Assembly (NCBI RefSeq): GCF_022532105.1
Contig: NZ_CP092832.1
Location: 248,001-312,000 of the forward strand
Reading direction: 5' to 3'
DNA length: 64,000 bases
Source: Flavobacterium sp. HJ-32-4
GTDB taxonomy: Bacteria; Bacteroidota; Bacteroidia; Flavobacteriales; Flavobacteriaceae
The stretch's first letter is position 1, and every line of letters begins with the position of its first letter. The position numbers were made by a program, and so were the translations under genes. Of this stretch, positions 53,724 to 63,501 are shown in pieces. The notes under the pieces were generated by a model. The model was not told the DNA's origin, searched no databases, and was given only the letters and a program-made list of their open reading frames with translations.

Positions 53724-56700
53724 TTAAAAGCCTGATATTAATGATGGGAATGATGATGCTCTCGATGTCGGTGCGGATGGACTATATTTCCAATTCATAG
53801 ATTTATATTCTAAGCCAATATGCCCATGGTCATTGTGTCCACCTACTTTTGTGACACCCGAAATACTGCCTGTCGTGCCTTGATAATTTTTAGTGAATCC
53901 ATAGGTTTTTGCTGTTTCATAAACTAAGGTATTATTTGTCGAGCTAAAATTCGAATCCGTCATCGCTGTTTGGCTTTGGAAACTATTTCCATCAGTACCA
54001 ATGTATCGGAAATCGACATTGGTACCACTTTGTTTGCCATTGTGTCCATGTCCCGCATGATGCTTACTTCCTGGCTGCCACGGGTCGGAACCATTAGAGG
54101 ACGACATATCGCCCAAAGATATAGTAATACCACTTTCACGAAGTGTACTAATTACGCCAAATAGGGCTGCTGCTGCTTCAGGTTTCAAATAGTGGTCGCC
54201 TTGCCCAACTTCTTCAGCTGGTGCGGTTGAAGTCCCACCTTTATCTACGCCCCCATATCTTGAGTAGCCATCACCACTTGCAGGAAAGTTGACTAATCCT
54301 GCATCATTTTTCTCTAAGGTTGCCTCCAAGGTGTAGGTGCCGTCACTATTTTGTGTGTAAAAGCTATCGGTGGCATCATCAGTCTTCACTGTAGTTATCG
54401 AACCGTCATCATCAATATAATGATTATCTGGCGGGGTCGCCGACATCCCATCAGGGTCAATAAAGTAAACAGGATTGTCCATTGCATAAGCGTATGTTGA
54501 CCATCGTCTACTTTGCTCCGCCAACGGGTCAATATTCATCCATCTACCAAGTGCAGGGTCATAATTCCTCGCTCCGTAATCGTAGAAGTTAAGCCCCACC
54601 TCATCCTGCCACTCTTTCCCATTGTACTTATACTGATACCCCAACCGTACCACCGGTGCCAATACAATCAAATTCCCGCCTGTTTCGTCGCGGTCGTAAT
54701 CCACTTTGTCCGTGTTATAATTCTCGTGTTTCAGGCCAAAGGGATAATAGTTGTTTTCCTCCATGATCGTCAACGCCTGCGTACTTTTATCTAAGGTATA
54801 GCTCAGGCGGTTGTTGCCGAGGTGGTCGGTGTAGTTGTAGACGTAGTTGAACGCGCTTTCGGTGTGTTTCACATAGCCTTCCGAAGTGGGGAAAAACGAC
54901 AGTTCGCCATCCTGGTATTGGAAGCCGTTCAGGTAGTCGGTTTTCGTAGTGGTAGAAGCATTGCTGTCAATGACCGTCTTTTGCAGCTTTGTGCCGCTGC
55001 CATCGTAAAGATACGAAATTACCCCGCCGTTGTCGAAGGTGATCGTGACGGGCAGATTGAGGTGGTTGTAGGTAATGGCTGCAATGCCTTTGTTGGCATC
55101 GGTTGTCATATTGCCATAAGCATCGAAGCCATATTCGACCGAGCTGTGCGCCCCGTCTTTAAACCCGTTGCTGAAACCGGTGGCGTCTTCTACCGCGCGG
55201 AGTTGGTTGGTGTTGGCTTCATACAGGTAGGTCAGGTCGTCAATCGGCAAGGCAAGCTGGTCGTCGGCGTCGCGGTAGCCGTTGCGGTCGAGCGAAAGGA
55301 TGTTGCCGTTGCGGTCGTAGCGCAGTCTTTCGTTGTAGGCATTGGTCACGGGGCTGACAGTGTTTTCCGGCCGGATATAGGTGGCCCCTAGCAGGCGGTT
55401 CATCTCGTCGTACTTATATCCGTATTCCCTTAATACGTTGTCGCTGGCCGAACGCCAGTAGGTTTCCGATATATTGCCGTTATAGAGCGGTTTCTGTCCG
55501 TAATCGTTTCCATAGTCGGTACCCGGTTGGTTGTAATTGATATGAAAGGAAAACAGGTCGCTGCCCAGGCTGGCCACATCGTTGATATCGGTCATCCACC
55601 CGCGGATGTTGTAGCGGTAGTCGACGGTTTGGTAGGGTGCGCCGTTATAACTGTTGCCTCCTACTTGTTTGCTCACCAATTGCCCGAGGGCATCGTATTG
55701 ACTTTCAGAAAGCGTTTCGGTGTTCATCGCGTCAATGGTGTGGGTATGCCGGAAGGGGCGTTCCTGAGCCGTGTAGGTGATGGTATCGGTGACCGTCAGC
55801 GTCAGGTCATTGCCCTCCCGCTGGTGTTGGGTGCGGGTGTAGCGGGGTTTTCCGGTAAAGTCGAGCTTCGTCGAGACCGTTTGCACCCCGCCCAGGAAAT
55901 TCGTTGCCTCCGTGCGCACTACGCGGCCTTTGGTGTCGTAAAAGGTGGTGGCCTCATGACCGTCCTGTTGGCTGGGGTCGGTGAGCACGCGGTTCCACGT
56001 ATGGGTCGCGAGTCCCTTCACGTTGGTAGCCACCGACTGCGCTTCCACCGACGTCGGAGGCGTTGCCGCATTCGGGTAGTCGTAGTCGTCGTAATGCTGC
56101 ACCGTCAGCAGTTCCATGGTCGTAGGGGCACTCAGCGAGGTGTAGCCCTGTACGGTTCCATATTTGTCACGCGACTCAAACAGTTGGGTGTTGCTACGCT
56201 GGTTGCCGACCCCTACCCGGGCGTGGGGCCAGTCGTTGAGCGTTTCCAGTTGCCAGCCGGTATAGGCCACCCGGCCAAAAGGGTCGTATTTGGTGATGAG
56301 CCATCCCTGGGTGCCTCCATCAAATGGGTTTAGCGCAGGCCCTGTGGCGATCACCCGATCCAGTTTGTCGTACGCCAAATATTCCCATTGTTTACCGGGG
56401 AGTTTTTTGGCTGCCAACCGGTTGCGGTGGTCGTAGGCATATTGGTAGCCGTATCCGTTCAATTTATCGTTTGACAGGCTCGTTGCTGCCATCGGTGGAA
56501 TCACGTAACTGAGGTTCCCGAACTGGTCGTAGACGTAGTAAGTGTCGTTGCTATCGTGATCCGACTTGACCCAAATACGTTTGAGTACGATCCGGCCTTC
56601 TTTGTCTTTGAATTCTACCGTGGAACCGTCTTCTTCGGTAGGATTGGCACCGGAATTCTCGTCATAGGTAATGGTTTTGTAGAGTTGGCCCGCTGCATAG

Positions 56701-59700
56701 AAGCCATTGTTGGTCAGTGTGGGTTCGTAGTACTCTTTGGCCCCTGACCACACGGCGTTTGCGGAGAACCATTTCACTTCGTTTGCGGCGTTGGTCTGGT
56801 AGTCAAACTTGATTTCATGTCCGCTACCCAATGCCCAGGCATCGCCGGGGGCCGCCTGTTTGAGAACGCGGTTGAGCGGAGAGGCTTCGAACAACTTTTC
56901 GCTGAACGGATTCGACTGGCTGTAGGCCGTTGCGTAATAAGACAAAGCATCGGAACGCACCGTGTCAGGATCTATGAATGCCTGGTTATCCTGTTGGGTT
57001 GGTAATGGCAGCCATTCCTCGGTTTGTCTTCCAAAACCATCATAGCGGATAGGAGTTACCAAGTCTTTTCCGTCACCCGACATACGGCCCGCGATCTGTT
57101 CGATCGGGCGGCCGAGTCCGTCGAGGTAGGTGACGTTAATCTGCGCTTCCTCTGCGGTGGGATTGGCGATAGGGGTGGTCGTCGCCACTTTGTAGGTTTT
57201 GGTTTTCACCCAGTTGGGGAATCCGTAGTAGTATTCATTTTCGGATAGGATGTTGCCCTCGTGGTCCTGCACCTGTGACAGCCGTCCGAACGAATCGTAG
57301 ATGTAACGGGTGGTGTAGCCCCTTGGGTCGGTAATGGTGCTGACCCCCACGCCTGGTTTGTAGGTGAGGGTGGTGACCATGGCATTGGCCATCGAAGCAT
57401 CGGCACGGAGGGCATCAAGCGCGCTGCCGATAGTGACAGGCGTCGCGTTTTCGATGGCGGTGATCAGGTTAGAAGGAATGTCCTGATAGGCCATGTTGTC
57501 GATTTTAGCGACGGGGTAGGCTTTGTTGTAGCCGTAGAGGTAGGTGATTTTGGCACCGCCTTCCATTTGAACTTCCTGTATCGCCCCGGTGTCCAAATCC
57601 ACTCTATTGAACGAAATCCTTTGTTCGATGTCCTGACTTCCCTTTGCAACCCCAACCTTTTCCGTTGCTATTACATTGCTACCATAATCTTTATACAGTG
57701 TTCTCTGTCGGGATAAAAGTTGTCCGTTTCGAAATACATCAGTTTGAATCTGCTCCGATATCCGATATTGCGCATTTGCCTTCATCATGTTCAAGGCGGT
57801 CATTGACGCAGTTGAAAACGCCGGTCCAGGGATTGTGAGCGCTGACGTGACATTAGATGGATAATAATAATCTGTTTTCAATACATTGCCTGTATCCAAA
57901 GTCGTTTCGATACTCTTTGGCCGTCTATTGACTGCATAATAGTCATAGTCCGTTGATATTGTTAGCTGGTTTGCGGGGGTATTGATGCCTGTGTAAAAGT
58001 ACTTTTTCTCGACCGTGGATGACAGCTTCGCCCAACCGTACACTTTTTCGATCGGCCACATATTTATATAATGGGAAGGGTAGCCACAGCAGAAAATTTT
58101 GAAATCAAAATGCAGACAGTTGCAATTAGTTATTGGAACCAACTTCTGTTGGTCTTGATCCCACACCCAAGGAATCGTCGGCAAAGGGGAGTTGGTACCC
58201 GCTGAACATACAGCGCCCGGACTCGCGCCCCAAGTACCGTATTGCCCGTGATTGAAGATAACTGTAAAATTATTGTAAAAGGCTGATTTAAAGCAAGGGT
58301 CTTCCGTGTGCAGCCTAACGCCAACCAGTAACTTTTGTTCTTCATAGTCGTATACATTTTCCGTTGACTGCAAGATTCTATCTGTACTATCAAAAACCTC
58401 CTCTTTTAGCAGCAAACCACGACGATAATCACGTTCAAGGACATTCGGATTCGGGATGGGGCCAATCATCGGGTCGGAAATATCGATTGGTGATTGATAG
58501 GTAAACCGGCTGTATCCTAACTCTTGGGCATCGTGCGAACGTCTTGTCACCTGTACGTGTTTATAGCCCACGTCAGCCCCTTTGGTTTTGGTTATATGAT
58601 AAATGTTCTCACTACCACTTACATCGTAGTCAAATACCGCTGCCCCATCAAATGTATCGTTGTTAGGAACATACGGTCTGTCAATTATTCTATATGAATA
58701 GGCGGGCTTTGGATAGGAGAGCGACCCGCTACTGCGATTCGGATAATTTGGGAAAGAGTAGTCAAAATTAGTCTCAAAATCAGCTAGAACATCGTTATTA
58801 TTTATGGGACCCGAACCATGTACGCCACCCAAACCCATCAATATATTCTTATAATAATCTGCTGCAGCGTTTCCATCTGCGAAATATCCGATGTTATTTA
58901 TTCGGAGACCTCCACCGTAAAGGTATTCCTTGTTATCTATTGCTTTTTTATATGAAATCTCGAGGTTATAGGAGATGGGGGGAAAGGAAATATTGAACCC
59001 CTCCTCAAACAAGACAATATACCCTCCTTTTTGAAGATTGATGGCGAAACTACAGGATACCGCAGTTTGTTCACTGCAATCTGCCCCATTCATTAGAATT
59101 GCCGGACGGGTGGTGTCAACGGTGTAACCCGAAACCGAGTTTGCCAATGGGTCAGAGAAGGTAACCGGCACCAGTTTGAATTTCCATGGCGGACTTGATG
59201 CATTTTCCTGCCAGTCGTATGGAATGCTGGTTGTCAACTTGTACTTTCCCTGATGACTTTTATCTATATGAATATACTGCTTAACAGAATTGTTTGCGTC
59301 AGCTAATCCGAAATAGTTCTTAGAAGATGTTTGCCAAACAAAGTTTTCCTCATTATCGAAAATGAAGCCCGGCTCAGGGCTATCTCCATTACACCCCAGT
59401 TCGCCCGTACATCCCAAATACTGCTGACCGGCATATGAGAAAGTGTTAGGTCCAAAGTCGAACACGTAACACCCGCCAGTCGGTAATGTCATTTTCCTCA
59501 ACACACCGGTAGTTGAATACATTTTGTCTGTAGTGTGCTCATTTGCGAGTATTCCGGACGGTTTTCTGGCGTAACCCCAACTATCAAGTTCGTCGTTTCG
59601 GGTTGGATATTCTCCTTCCAAAAGTCCATTCTTTTCATACTCCAGTTCGTACGCATAATCGGAGCCCGGCAGCGCACCAGAGACAATGACTTTATTTAAA

Positions 59701-60935
59701 AAGAGTTTTTCGTCTCCACCCGTTTCAAAGTACTCGTTCCGAATATTTTTAAGAACGTTGTCATAAGCATCTTTGTGAACAATTCCCTTTAGACGTACCG
59801 ATGTGGAATTTGGTTCAAACCCTCCCCTTGACTCGGTGATAAATTCCACACGGCCATGACCCGGGACGATGATCGAACTGAGCTTTTTAGTCTGCATCTC
59901 CCGGTACGAACTGGTAGTCTGGAACTTTGGCAATATTGATTTGTAGGTCGGCGCAGGGTACAATGGGTTGTAGTACATACCCATAACAGGACCTAAAACT
60001 TCACCGTCCTGTGGTCCAACGTTACGTACCCAAGAATCATCTTTTGTTATCTCGGTTGAAGTTTGGTAGTTGTAGTATATTAGGTCTTTTCCAGCAGGCG
60101 ACTTGACCGTCGTAAGGTGGTACGTGCTCTTGAAAATTTTCTCTTTCCCTAATATCCAATCATCCACACTGTTAAAGCCATAATATTGGGTATGCGTTGC
60201 TGAATACTGTTTAGTTAGCTCAGGATCATTGAAAAAAAACGCAACTCCGTCATCACGTGTTATGACAAAGTTGTCATCGGTCTTGTTGTATACAATTTTT
60301 ACCGCATTTGCATTGAATAGTTTTACTGTCTGTCCATCTGATTTTATGTAAAAGCTCCCCGATGCGCCCGGAATAGCAAATGTGTAGATATCATATTGGG
60401 TATCAACATACCCTTTCTCAAATGCTTCCCACAGAAACTTTTCCCGGTTGTAGTCGCTCCCCGGCTCATAATACGTCGAGAAAATAGATGGGTCGGCGAA
60501 CACCGACTCGAAACCATTCACCGTGTTCCACATACCACGATAAATGGCATCACCTGTTTCCGCGTAGTAGTCGTCCGGTAAGTCCCGGACAGTACGGGAA
60601 ACGTAGCTGTCACCTTCTAAAGACCAGCCGGCTCCGGTCCAGCCAGGTACGATGTTTACCTGAGCACCACTAGGGTGATACTTTAGTCCCAGGTTGACCG
60701 AAACGTTTGGGTATGAAGACTGAATGTTTACTAATGGAATACCTATATCGGGTACTCCTGTGTAGTTACTTACCGGTATCTCTTCAAATTTCAAAAGGGC
60801 AGCAATCGTCGGCGAAGGAGGAATCACTTCCGGTAATGAAATAGGCTTTGGGCCAGTCTCGTTTGATGTATTAGTTGTAGTTTGTCCGAAGCCTGCGAAT
60901 GACGCGATAAGAATGACAAAACGTAGTAATTTCAT
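53724..60935 (-). CDS. Intact RHS/YD-repeat polymorphic toxin with peptidase-like tip
   Basis: A 2403-residue exported protein. Signal MKLLRFVILIASFAGFG; residues 30-1000 are the Bacteroidota-type N-terminal region (GAQVNIVPGWTGAGWSLEGD, YKHVQVTRRSHDAQELGYS). A DUF6443-like part with YLDGLGRPIEQIAGRMSGDG follows, then YD repeats (YDRNGNILSLDRNGY) and the core end [20 protein letters not shown], closing at IDPDGM near residue 2160. The tip (about 2162-2403) has HHAGHGHNGK (His around 2290-2298), VDFRY (Asp 2308) and HNDHGHIGL (His 2370, 2372), in the order of metal ligands of LAS peptidases, though His-Asp spacing is longer than HxxxxxxD. It has no T9SS domain. An SH3-like lipoprotein gene follows at 2 bp; the T9SS propeller gene precedes at 11 bp. 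Confidence 0.88.
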   Translation of the reverse strand: MKLLRFVILIASFAGFGQTTTNTSNETGPKPISLPEVIPPSPTIAALLKFEEIPVSNYTGVPDIGIPLVNIQSSYPNVSVNLGLKYHPSGAQVNIVPGWTGAGWSLEGDSYVSRTVRDLPDDYYAETGDAIYRGMWNTVNGFESVFADPSIFSTYYEPGSDYNREKFLWEAFEKGYVDTQYDIYTFAIPGASGSFYIKSDGQTVKLFNANAVKIVYNKTDDNFVITRDDGVAFFFNDPELTKQYSATHTQYYGFNSVDDWILGKEKIFKSTYHLTTVKSPAGKDLIYYNYQTSTEITKDDSWVRNVGPQDGEVLGPVMGMYYNPLYPAPTYKSILPKFQTTSSYREMQTKKLSSIIVPGHGRVEFITESRGGFEPNSTSVRLKGIVHKDAYDNVLKNIRNEYFETGGDEKLFLNKVIVSGALPGSDYAYELEYEKNGLLEGEYPTRNDELDSWGYARKPSGILANEHTTDKMYSTTGVLRKMTLPTGGCYVFDFGPNTFSYAGQQYLGCTGELGCNGDSPEPGFIFDNEENFVWQTSSKNYFGLADANNSVKQYIHIDKSHQGKYKLTTSIPYDWQENASSPPWKFKLVPVTFSDPLANSVSGYTVDTTRPAILMNGADCSEQTAVSCSFAINLQKGGYIVLFEEGFNISFPPISYNLEISYKKAIDNKEYLYGGGLRINNIGYFADGNAAADYYKNILMGLGGVHGSGPINNNDVLADFETNFDYSFPNYPNRSSGSLSYPKPAYSYRIIDRPYVPNNDTFDGAAVFDYDVSGSENIYHITKTKGADVGYKHVQVTRRSHDAQELGYSRFTYQSPIDISDPMIGPIPNPNVLERDYRRGLLLKEEVFDSTDRILQSTENVYDYEEQKLLVGVRLHTEDPCFKSAFYNNFTVIFNHGQYGTWGASPGAVCSAGTNSPLPTIPWVWDQDQQKLVPITNCNCLHFDFKIFCCGYPSHYINMWPIEKVYGWAKLSSTVEKKYFYTGINTPANQLTISTDYDYYAVNRRPKSIETTLDTGNVLKTDYYYPSNVTSALTIPGPAFSTASMTALNMMKANAQYRISEQIQTDVFRNGQLLSRQRTLYKDYGSNVIATEKVGVAKGSQDIEQRISFNRVDLDTGAIQEVQMEGGAKITYLYGYNKAYPVAKIDNMAYQDIPSNLITAIENATPVTIGSALDALRADASMANAMVTTLTYKPGVGVSTITDPRGYTTRYIYDSFGRLSQVQDHEGNILSENEYYYGFPNWVKTKTYKVATTTPIANPTAEEAQINVTYLDGLGRPIEQIAGRMSGDGKDLVTPIRYDGFGRQTEEWLPLPTQQDNQAFIDPDTVRSDALSYYATAYSQSNPFSEKLFEASPLNRVLKQAAPGDAWALGSGHEIKFDYQTNAANEVKWFSANAVWSGAKEYYEPTLTNNGFYAAGQLYKTITYDENSGANPTEEDGSTVEFKDKEGRIVLKRIWVKSDHDSNDTYYVYDQFGNLSYVIPPMAATSLSNDKLNGYGYQYAYDHRNRLAAKKLPGKQWEYLAYDKLDRVIATGPALNPFDGGTQGWLITKYDPFGRVAYTGWQLETLNDWPHARVGVGNQRSNTQLFESRDKYGTVQGYTSLSAPTTMELLTVQHYDDYDYPNAATPPTSVEAQSVATNVKGLATHTWNRVLTDPSQQDGHEATTFYDTKGRVVRTEATNFLGGVQTVSTKLDFTGKPRYTRTQHQREGNDLTLTVTDTITYTAQERPFRHTHTIDAMNTETLSESQYDALGQLVSKQVGGNSYNGAPYQTVDYRYNIRGWMTDINDVASLGSDLFSFHINYNQPGTDYGNDYGQKPLYNGNISETYWRSASDNVLREYGYKYDEMNRLLGATYIRPENTVSPVTNAYNERLRYDRNGNILSLDRNGYRDADDQLALPIDDLTYLYEANTNQLRAVEDATGFSNGFKDGAHSSVEYGFDAYGNMTTDANKGIAAITYNHLNLPVTITFDNGGVISYLYDGSGTKLQKTVIDSNASTTTKTDYLNGFQYQDGELSFFPTSEGYVKHTESAFNYVYNYTDHLGNNRLSYTLDKSTQALTIMEENNYYPFGLKHENYNTDKVDYDRDETGGNLIVLAPVVRLGYQYKYNGKEWQDEVGLNFYDYGARNYDPALGRWMNIDPLAEQSRRWSTYAYAMDNPVYFIDPDGMSATPPDNHYIDDDGSITTVKTDDATDSFYTQNSDGTYTLEATLEKNDAGLVNFPASGDGYSRYGGVDKGGTSTAPAEEVGQGDHYLKPEAAAALFGVISTLRESGITISLGDMSSSNGSDPWQPGSKHHAGHGHNGKQSGTNVDFRYIGTDGNSFQSQTAMTDSNFSSTNNTLVYETAKTYGFTKNYQGTTGSISGVTKVGGHNDHGHIGLEYKSMNWKYSPSAPTSRASSFPSLISGF
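54530..55617 (-). repeat. RHS core repeat, copy 1 (in the intact gene)
   Basis: Reference copy of the core DNA shared with the orphan modules (copies at 51535-52530, 50219-50375 and 48450-48922). It codes residues about 1773-2136 and ends shortly before the tip. Copies break off at different upstream points but all keep the last part before the tip. Confidence 0.88.
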
Positions 60936-60946
60936 TTTCGTAGTAT

Positions 60947-63016
60947 TTAGTTAATCCCCTTCATCACTTTCAAACTCCCCTCCCCCTTATCCGTCACCAC
61001 CGAAATGATGTAAATGCCTTCCGGATAGGCGGCGAGGTTCACCGGCACGGTGCGTTCGGTGACGGGGAAAGTTTGCAGTTGGTGGCCGCCGAGGTCATAG
61101 ACCGAGAGGCTGCCTTTGGTGAAGTCGAAGCCGACGATCACGTTGGTGTATTCGACCACCGGGTTGGGGAAGGCTTCGATGGTTTTCTTGTCTTTGATTT
61201 TCTTGTCTTTGTCTTTGAGTTTTACTACCCAGAAGTCGCGGTTGCCGTAGTTGGCTTTTTTATCGCGACTTTGCTTGGCGCCGGGCTTTATTCCAGTCGC
61301 AGTCGCAGGGTTGGAGCGTGAGGAAGTCGCAGTCGCAGTGTTGGGGCTTGAAGACAGTGCCGTAGAAGGGGCTAGTTGTCCGCCGACTTTGAGTCCTCCG
61401 AGGTCTTTTTCTTTGTTGAGGCCCAGACCGTCGGTTTGGTCTTTGATGAAGTCATTGGCCTGGGTTTGGGCATCATTTACCGTGCTGTCCATTTCATTCT
61501 GCAGGCGGTCGGCACCGGCCAGGTTGCCGTCGTTGCCGACGGTTACGCCACCTTTACTGGCTTTTCCCTTTCGTGACGACTGCGACTGTGACTGCGACTG
61601 CGACTTCTCCGGGTCACTCGTTCCGGCCAGTACATATCCGCCATCCCTTGTCTCAATGGCTTTTTTGAGGATGTCTTCGCCGTCGCTGCCTACGCTTTTG
61701 CGCCACAACTCATCGCCTTTCGCATCGATCTTTATGGCCACGAAATCACCGGTGTCATTTTCGGACTTTCCGTCTTTCTGACTTGCCGACTCTGCTTTCG
61801 CGTATGCTCCCACTACCAGCGTTTCATCATCGTTCTCAACGATGCTCGCCAGGAAGTCGGCGTTACCTATGTCGTACGTCTGCTGCCAGAGGATGTTGCC
61901 TTTGGTGTCGAGTTTGAGCAGCCAGATGTCGCTGCCTTTTCGGTTGGTTTGGCTTTTGTTGCCGGACGGGCCTGAGGCGGAACTACCGCCCACCAGGTAG
62001 TTACCGTCTTTGAGTTGGAGGGCGGAAAAGAGTTGGTCGTCTTTGTCGCCGCCGAGGGTGCTTTGCCATTCGATGTTGCCGTCAGCGTCGAGTTTGAGTA
62101 TCCAGTAGTCGCCGCCGGTGCCCCAGGGGTCTTGGTTCTTGTCGGGTTTGCTTCGGCTGGGGTTGCTTCGGCTGGGGTTGCTTCGGCTACCGCCTCGCAA
62201 GGACGTTTTGTTATTTGACGTGGTTTCTGGGGAGGTGCTTCGCGGGGACGCGTTGCTGTCTGAGGGGCTGTTCGAATAGCCCGCTACTAGAAAGCCGCCG
62301 TCCGAGGTTACTTCGAGAGCGCGGAGCAGGTCGGCGTATCTGCCGCCGAAGGTGCGCTGCCATTGGAGGTGTCCGTCTTTGTCGAGCTTGACGATCCAGT
62401 AGTCCATATTGCCGCGGCTTTTCTCGGTTTTGTCGCCATTGGCATCGGACGCCGACGAACCACCGGCAATGTAGCCACCGTCGCGGGTGGGGAGCACGGC
62501 CAAAAGGTCGTCTTGCCCGATACCGCCGAGGGTTACCTGCCACTCCTCTACCCCTTTGGCGTTGAGCTTGATGATCCAGTAGTCATTGCCGCCGCGGCAG
62601 GCGTCTCTCTTATCGCCATCGGGTTGTTCTAACTGCTTACTGCCCCCTGTTGCCTTCTGCAACTGCGACTGTGACTGTCCACTATCCGACGTCCCTCCCA
62701 AGATAAATCCGCCGTCGCGCGTGTTGCGGATGCTCATGAGGAAGTCGGAGCCGCTGCCCCCGAACGACTTCTGCCAGTCTTCGGCGCCGTGTTCGTCCAT
62801 TTTCCATATCCAGAAGTCGAGGTCGCCTTTGGCGTCGGCCTGTTTGTTGCCGCTTTTCTGCGACAGCGAGCTGCCTGCTACTATAAAGCCATAATCGGCC
62901 GTGGGTTGCAGGTCGAAGAGATAGTCGGCCTGTCGACCGCCGAAGGAGTGTTCCCATTGGACGTCCTGGGCGGAGAGCGCGAAGGGAAAGAGAAGGAGAA
63001 GGAGGAGGTGTTTCAT
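60947..63016 (-). CDS. Secreted seven-bladed propeller protein with T9SS sorting domain
   Basis: A 689-residue exported protein. Signal MKHLLLLLLFPFALSA, then seven repeats of the form FGG..D.L......DGG(F/Y)..GG.S...DYWI.KLD..G...W, the first at residue 25; seven fits a closed beta-propeller. Several blades carry low-complexity inserts (SQSQSQ, SRSNPSRSNPSRSKP), and the last blade is split by about 130 residues before NRDFWVVKLKD. Residues about 612-689 (EAFPNPVVEYTNVIVGF, LSVYDLGGHQLQTF, GSLKVMKGIN) are a type A T9SS sorting domain, so the protein probably goes to the surface by T9SS. It precedes the RHS gene by 11 bp. Confidence 0.88.
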   Translation of the reverse strand: MKHLLLLLLFPFALSAQDVQWEHSFGGRQADYLFDLQPTADYGFIVAGSSLSQKSGNKQADAKGDLDFWIWKMDEHGAEDWQKSFGGSGSDFLMSIRNTRDGGFILGGTSDSGQSQSQLQKATGGSKQLEQPDGDKRDACRGGNDYWIIKLNAKGVEEWQVTLGGIGQDDLLAVLPTRDGGYIAGGSSASDANGDKTEKSRGNMDYWIVKLDKDGHLQWQRTFGGRYADLLRALEVTSDGGFLVAGYSNSPSDSNASPRSTSPETTSNNKTSLRGGSRSNPSRSNPSRSKPDKNQDPWGTGGDYWILKLDADGNIEWQSTLGGDKDDQLFSALQLKDGNYLVGGSSASGPSGNKSQTNRKGSDIWLLKLDTKGNILWQQTYDIGNADFLASIVENDDETLVVGAYAKAESASQKDGKSENDTGDFVAIKIDAKGDELWRKSVGSDGEDILKKAIETRDGGYVLAGTSDPEKSQSQSQSQSSRKGKASKGGVTVGNDGNLAGADRLQNEMDSTVNDAQTQANDFIKDQTDGLGLNKEKDLGGLKVGGQLAPSTALSSSPNTATATSSRSNPATATGIKPGAKQSRDKKANYGNRDFWVVKLKDKDKKIKDKKTIEAFPNPVVEYTNVIVGFDFTKGSLSVYDLGGHQLQTFPVTERTVPVNLAAYPEGIYIISVVTDKGEGSLKVMKGIN
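61577..61605. repeat. Hexanucleotide repeat coding (Ser-Gln)n
   Basis: GACTGCGACTGTGACTGCGA and further units encode SQSQSQSQ in the propeller protein on the minus strand. A slipped version of the same hexamer stands outside genes at 52549-52566. Confidence 0.7.
62144..62190. repeat. 15-bp tandem repeat inside the propeller gene
   Basis: Three copies of GGTTGCTTCGGCTGG, encoding SRSNP on the minus strand, in a loop of blade four. In-frame gain or loss of units would change loop length only. Confidence 0.8.
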
Positions 63017-63501
63017 ATGTTAAGGAGGAGTTAGGTGGTTGGTTATTGGTCGTTGGTTGTTGGACAGTAGCGTCAGGGATGGCACGATACGCTACGGGCG
63101 GATGAGAGGGTTTGCGAAACTGTAATCTAGCTCTCTTTTTGCAAGTAGTGAACCGTATCAATAAGAACGTGGGCGACGGGACGAAATCGTCCTGCGCTGG
63201 GGGTATTACGAAATGTCAATAGTATCCCAGTTGCGACGTACGCAAGGGTTGGTTTACGTCTTCGCCTTCCGAGTAAAAACGTAAACCGGGCATCGTCCTG
63301 GGGTTGACTAAGGGAGGATGCGCTCCCGGCCGAAGGCCTGCCGTATCTCCAAAGTGTGATTTGGGAGACTCGTGCGGTATATGAACGCGAAGATAGGAAA
63401 ATATATTGTAGGAAGGTTAGGAAATTATTAACACGTAGTAATGATTACGGAATGGGGGCCTGGATTCCTGCTCCTTATTTACCGGAGCCGTTCCGGGCCG
63501 T
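63017..63501. other. Gene-free region between queG and the propeller gene
   Basis: No supported gene. Next to the propeller start are T/G-rich word repeats (GGTTGGTTATTGGTCGTTGG). An inverted repeat lies at 63251-63287. No consensus promoter for the propeller-RHS run was found; a weak TTGC...TACAGTTT candidate lies around 63114-63142 on the minus strand. Confidence 0.5.
63251..63287. repeat. Inverted repeat, possible queG terminator
   Basis: GGTTTACGT (63251-63259) pairs perfectly with ACGTAAACC (63279-63287) around a 19-nt loop. It lies 215 bp after the queG stop. There is no T-tract directly behind it, so terminator function is doubtful. Confidence 0.5.

Noticed and set aside
54822-55391. 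189-codon plus-strand frame rich in Val, and its copy at 51825-52298
   Set aside because: Antisense shadow of the conserved RHS core; it repeats only because the core is repeated.
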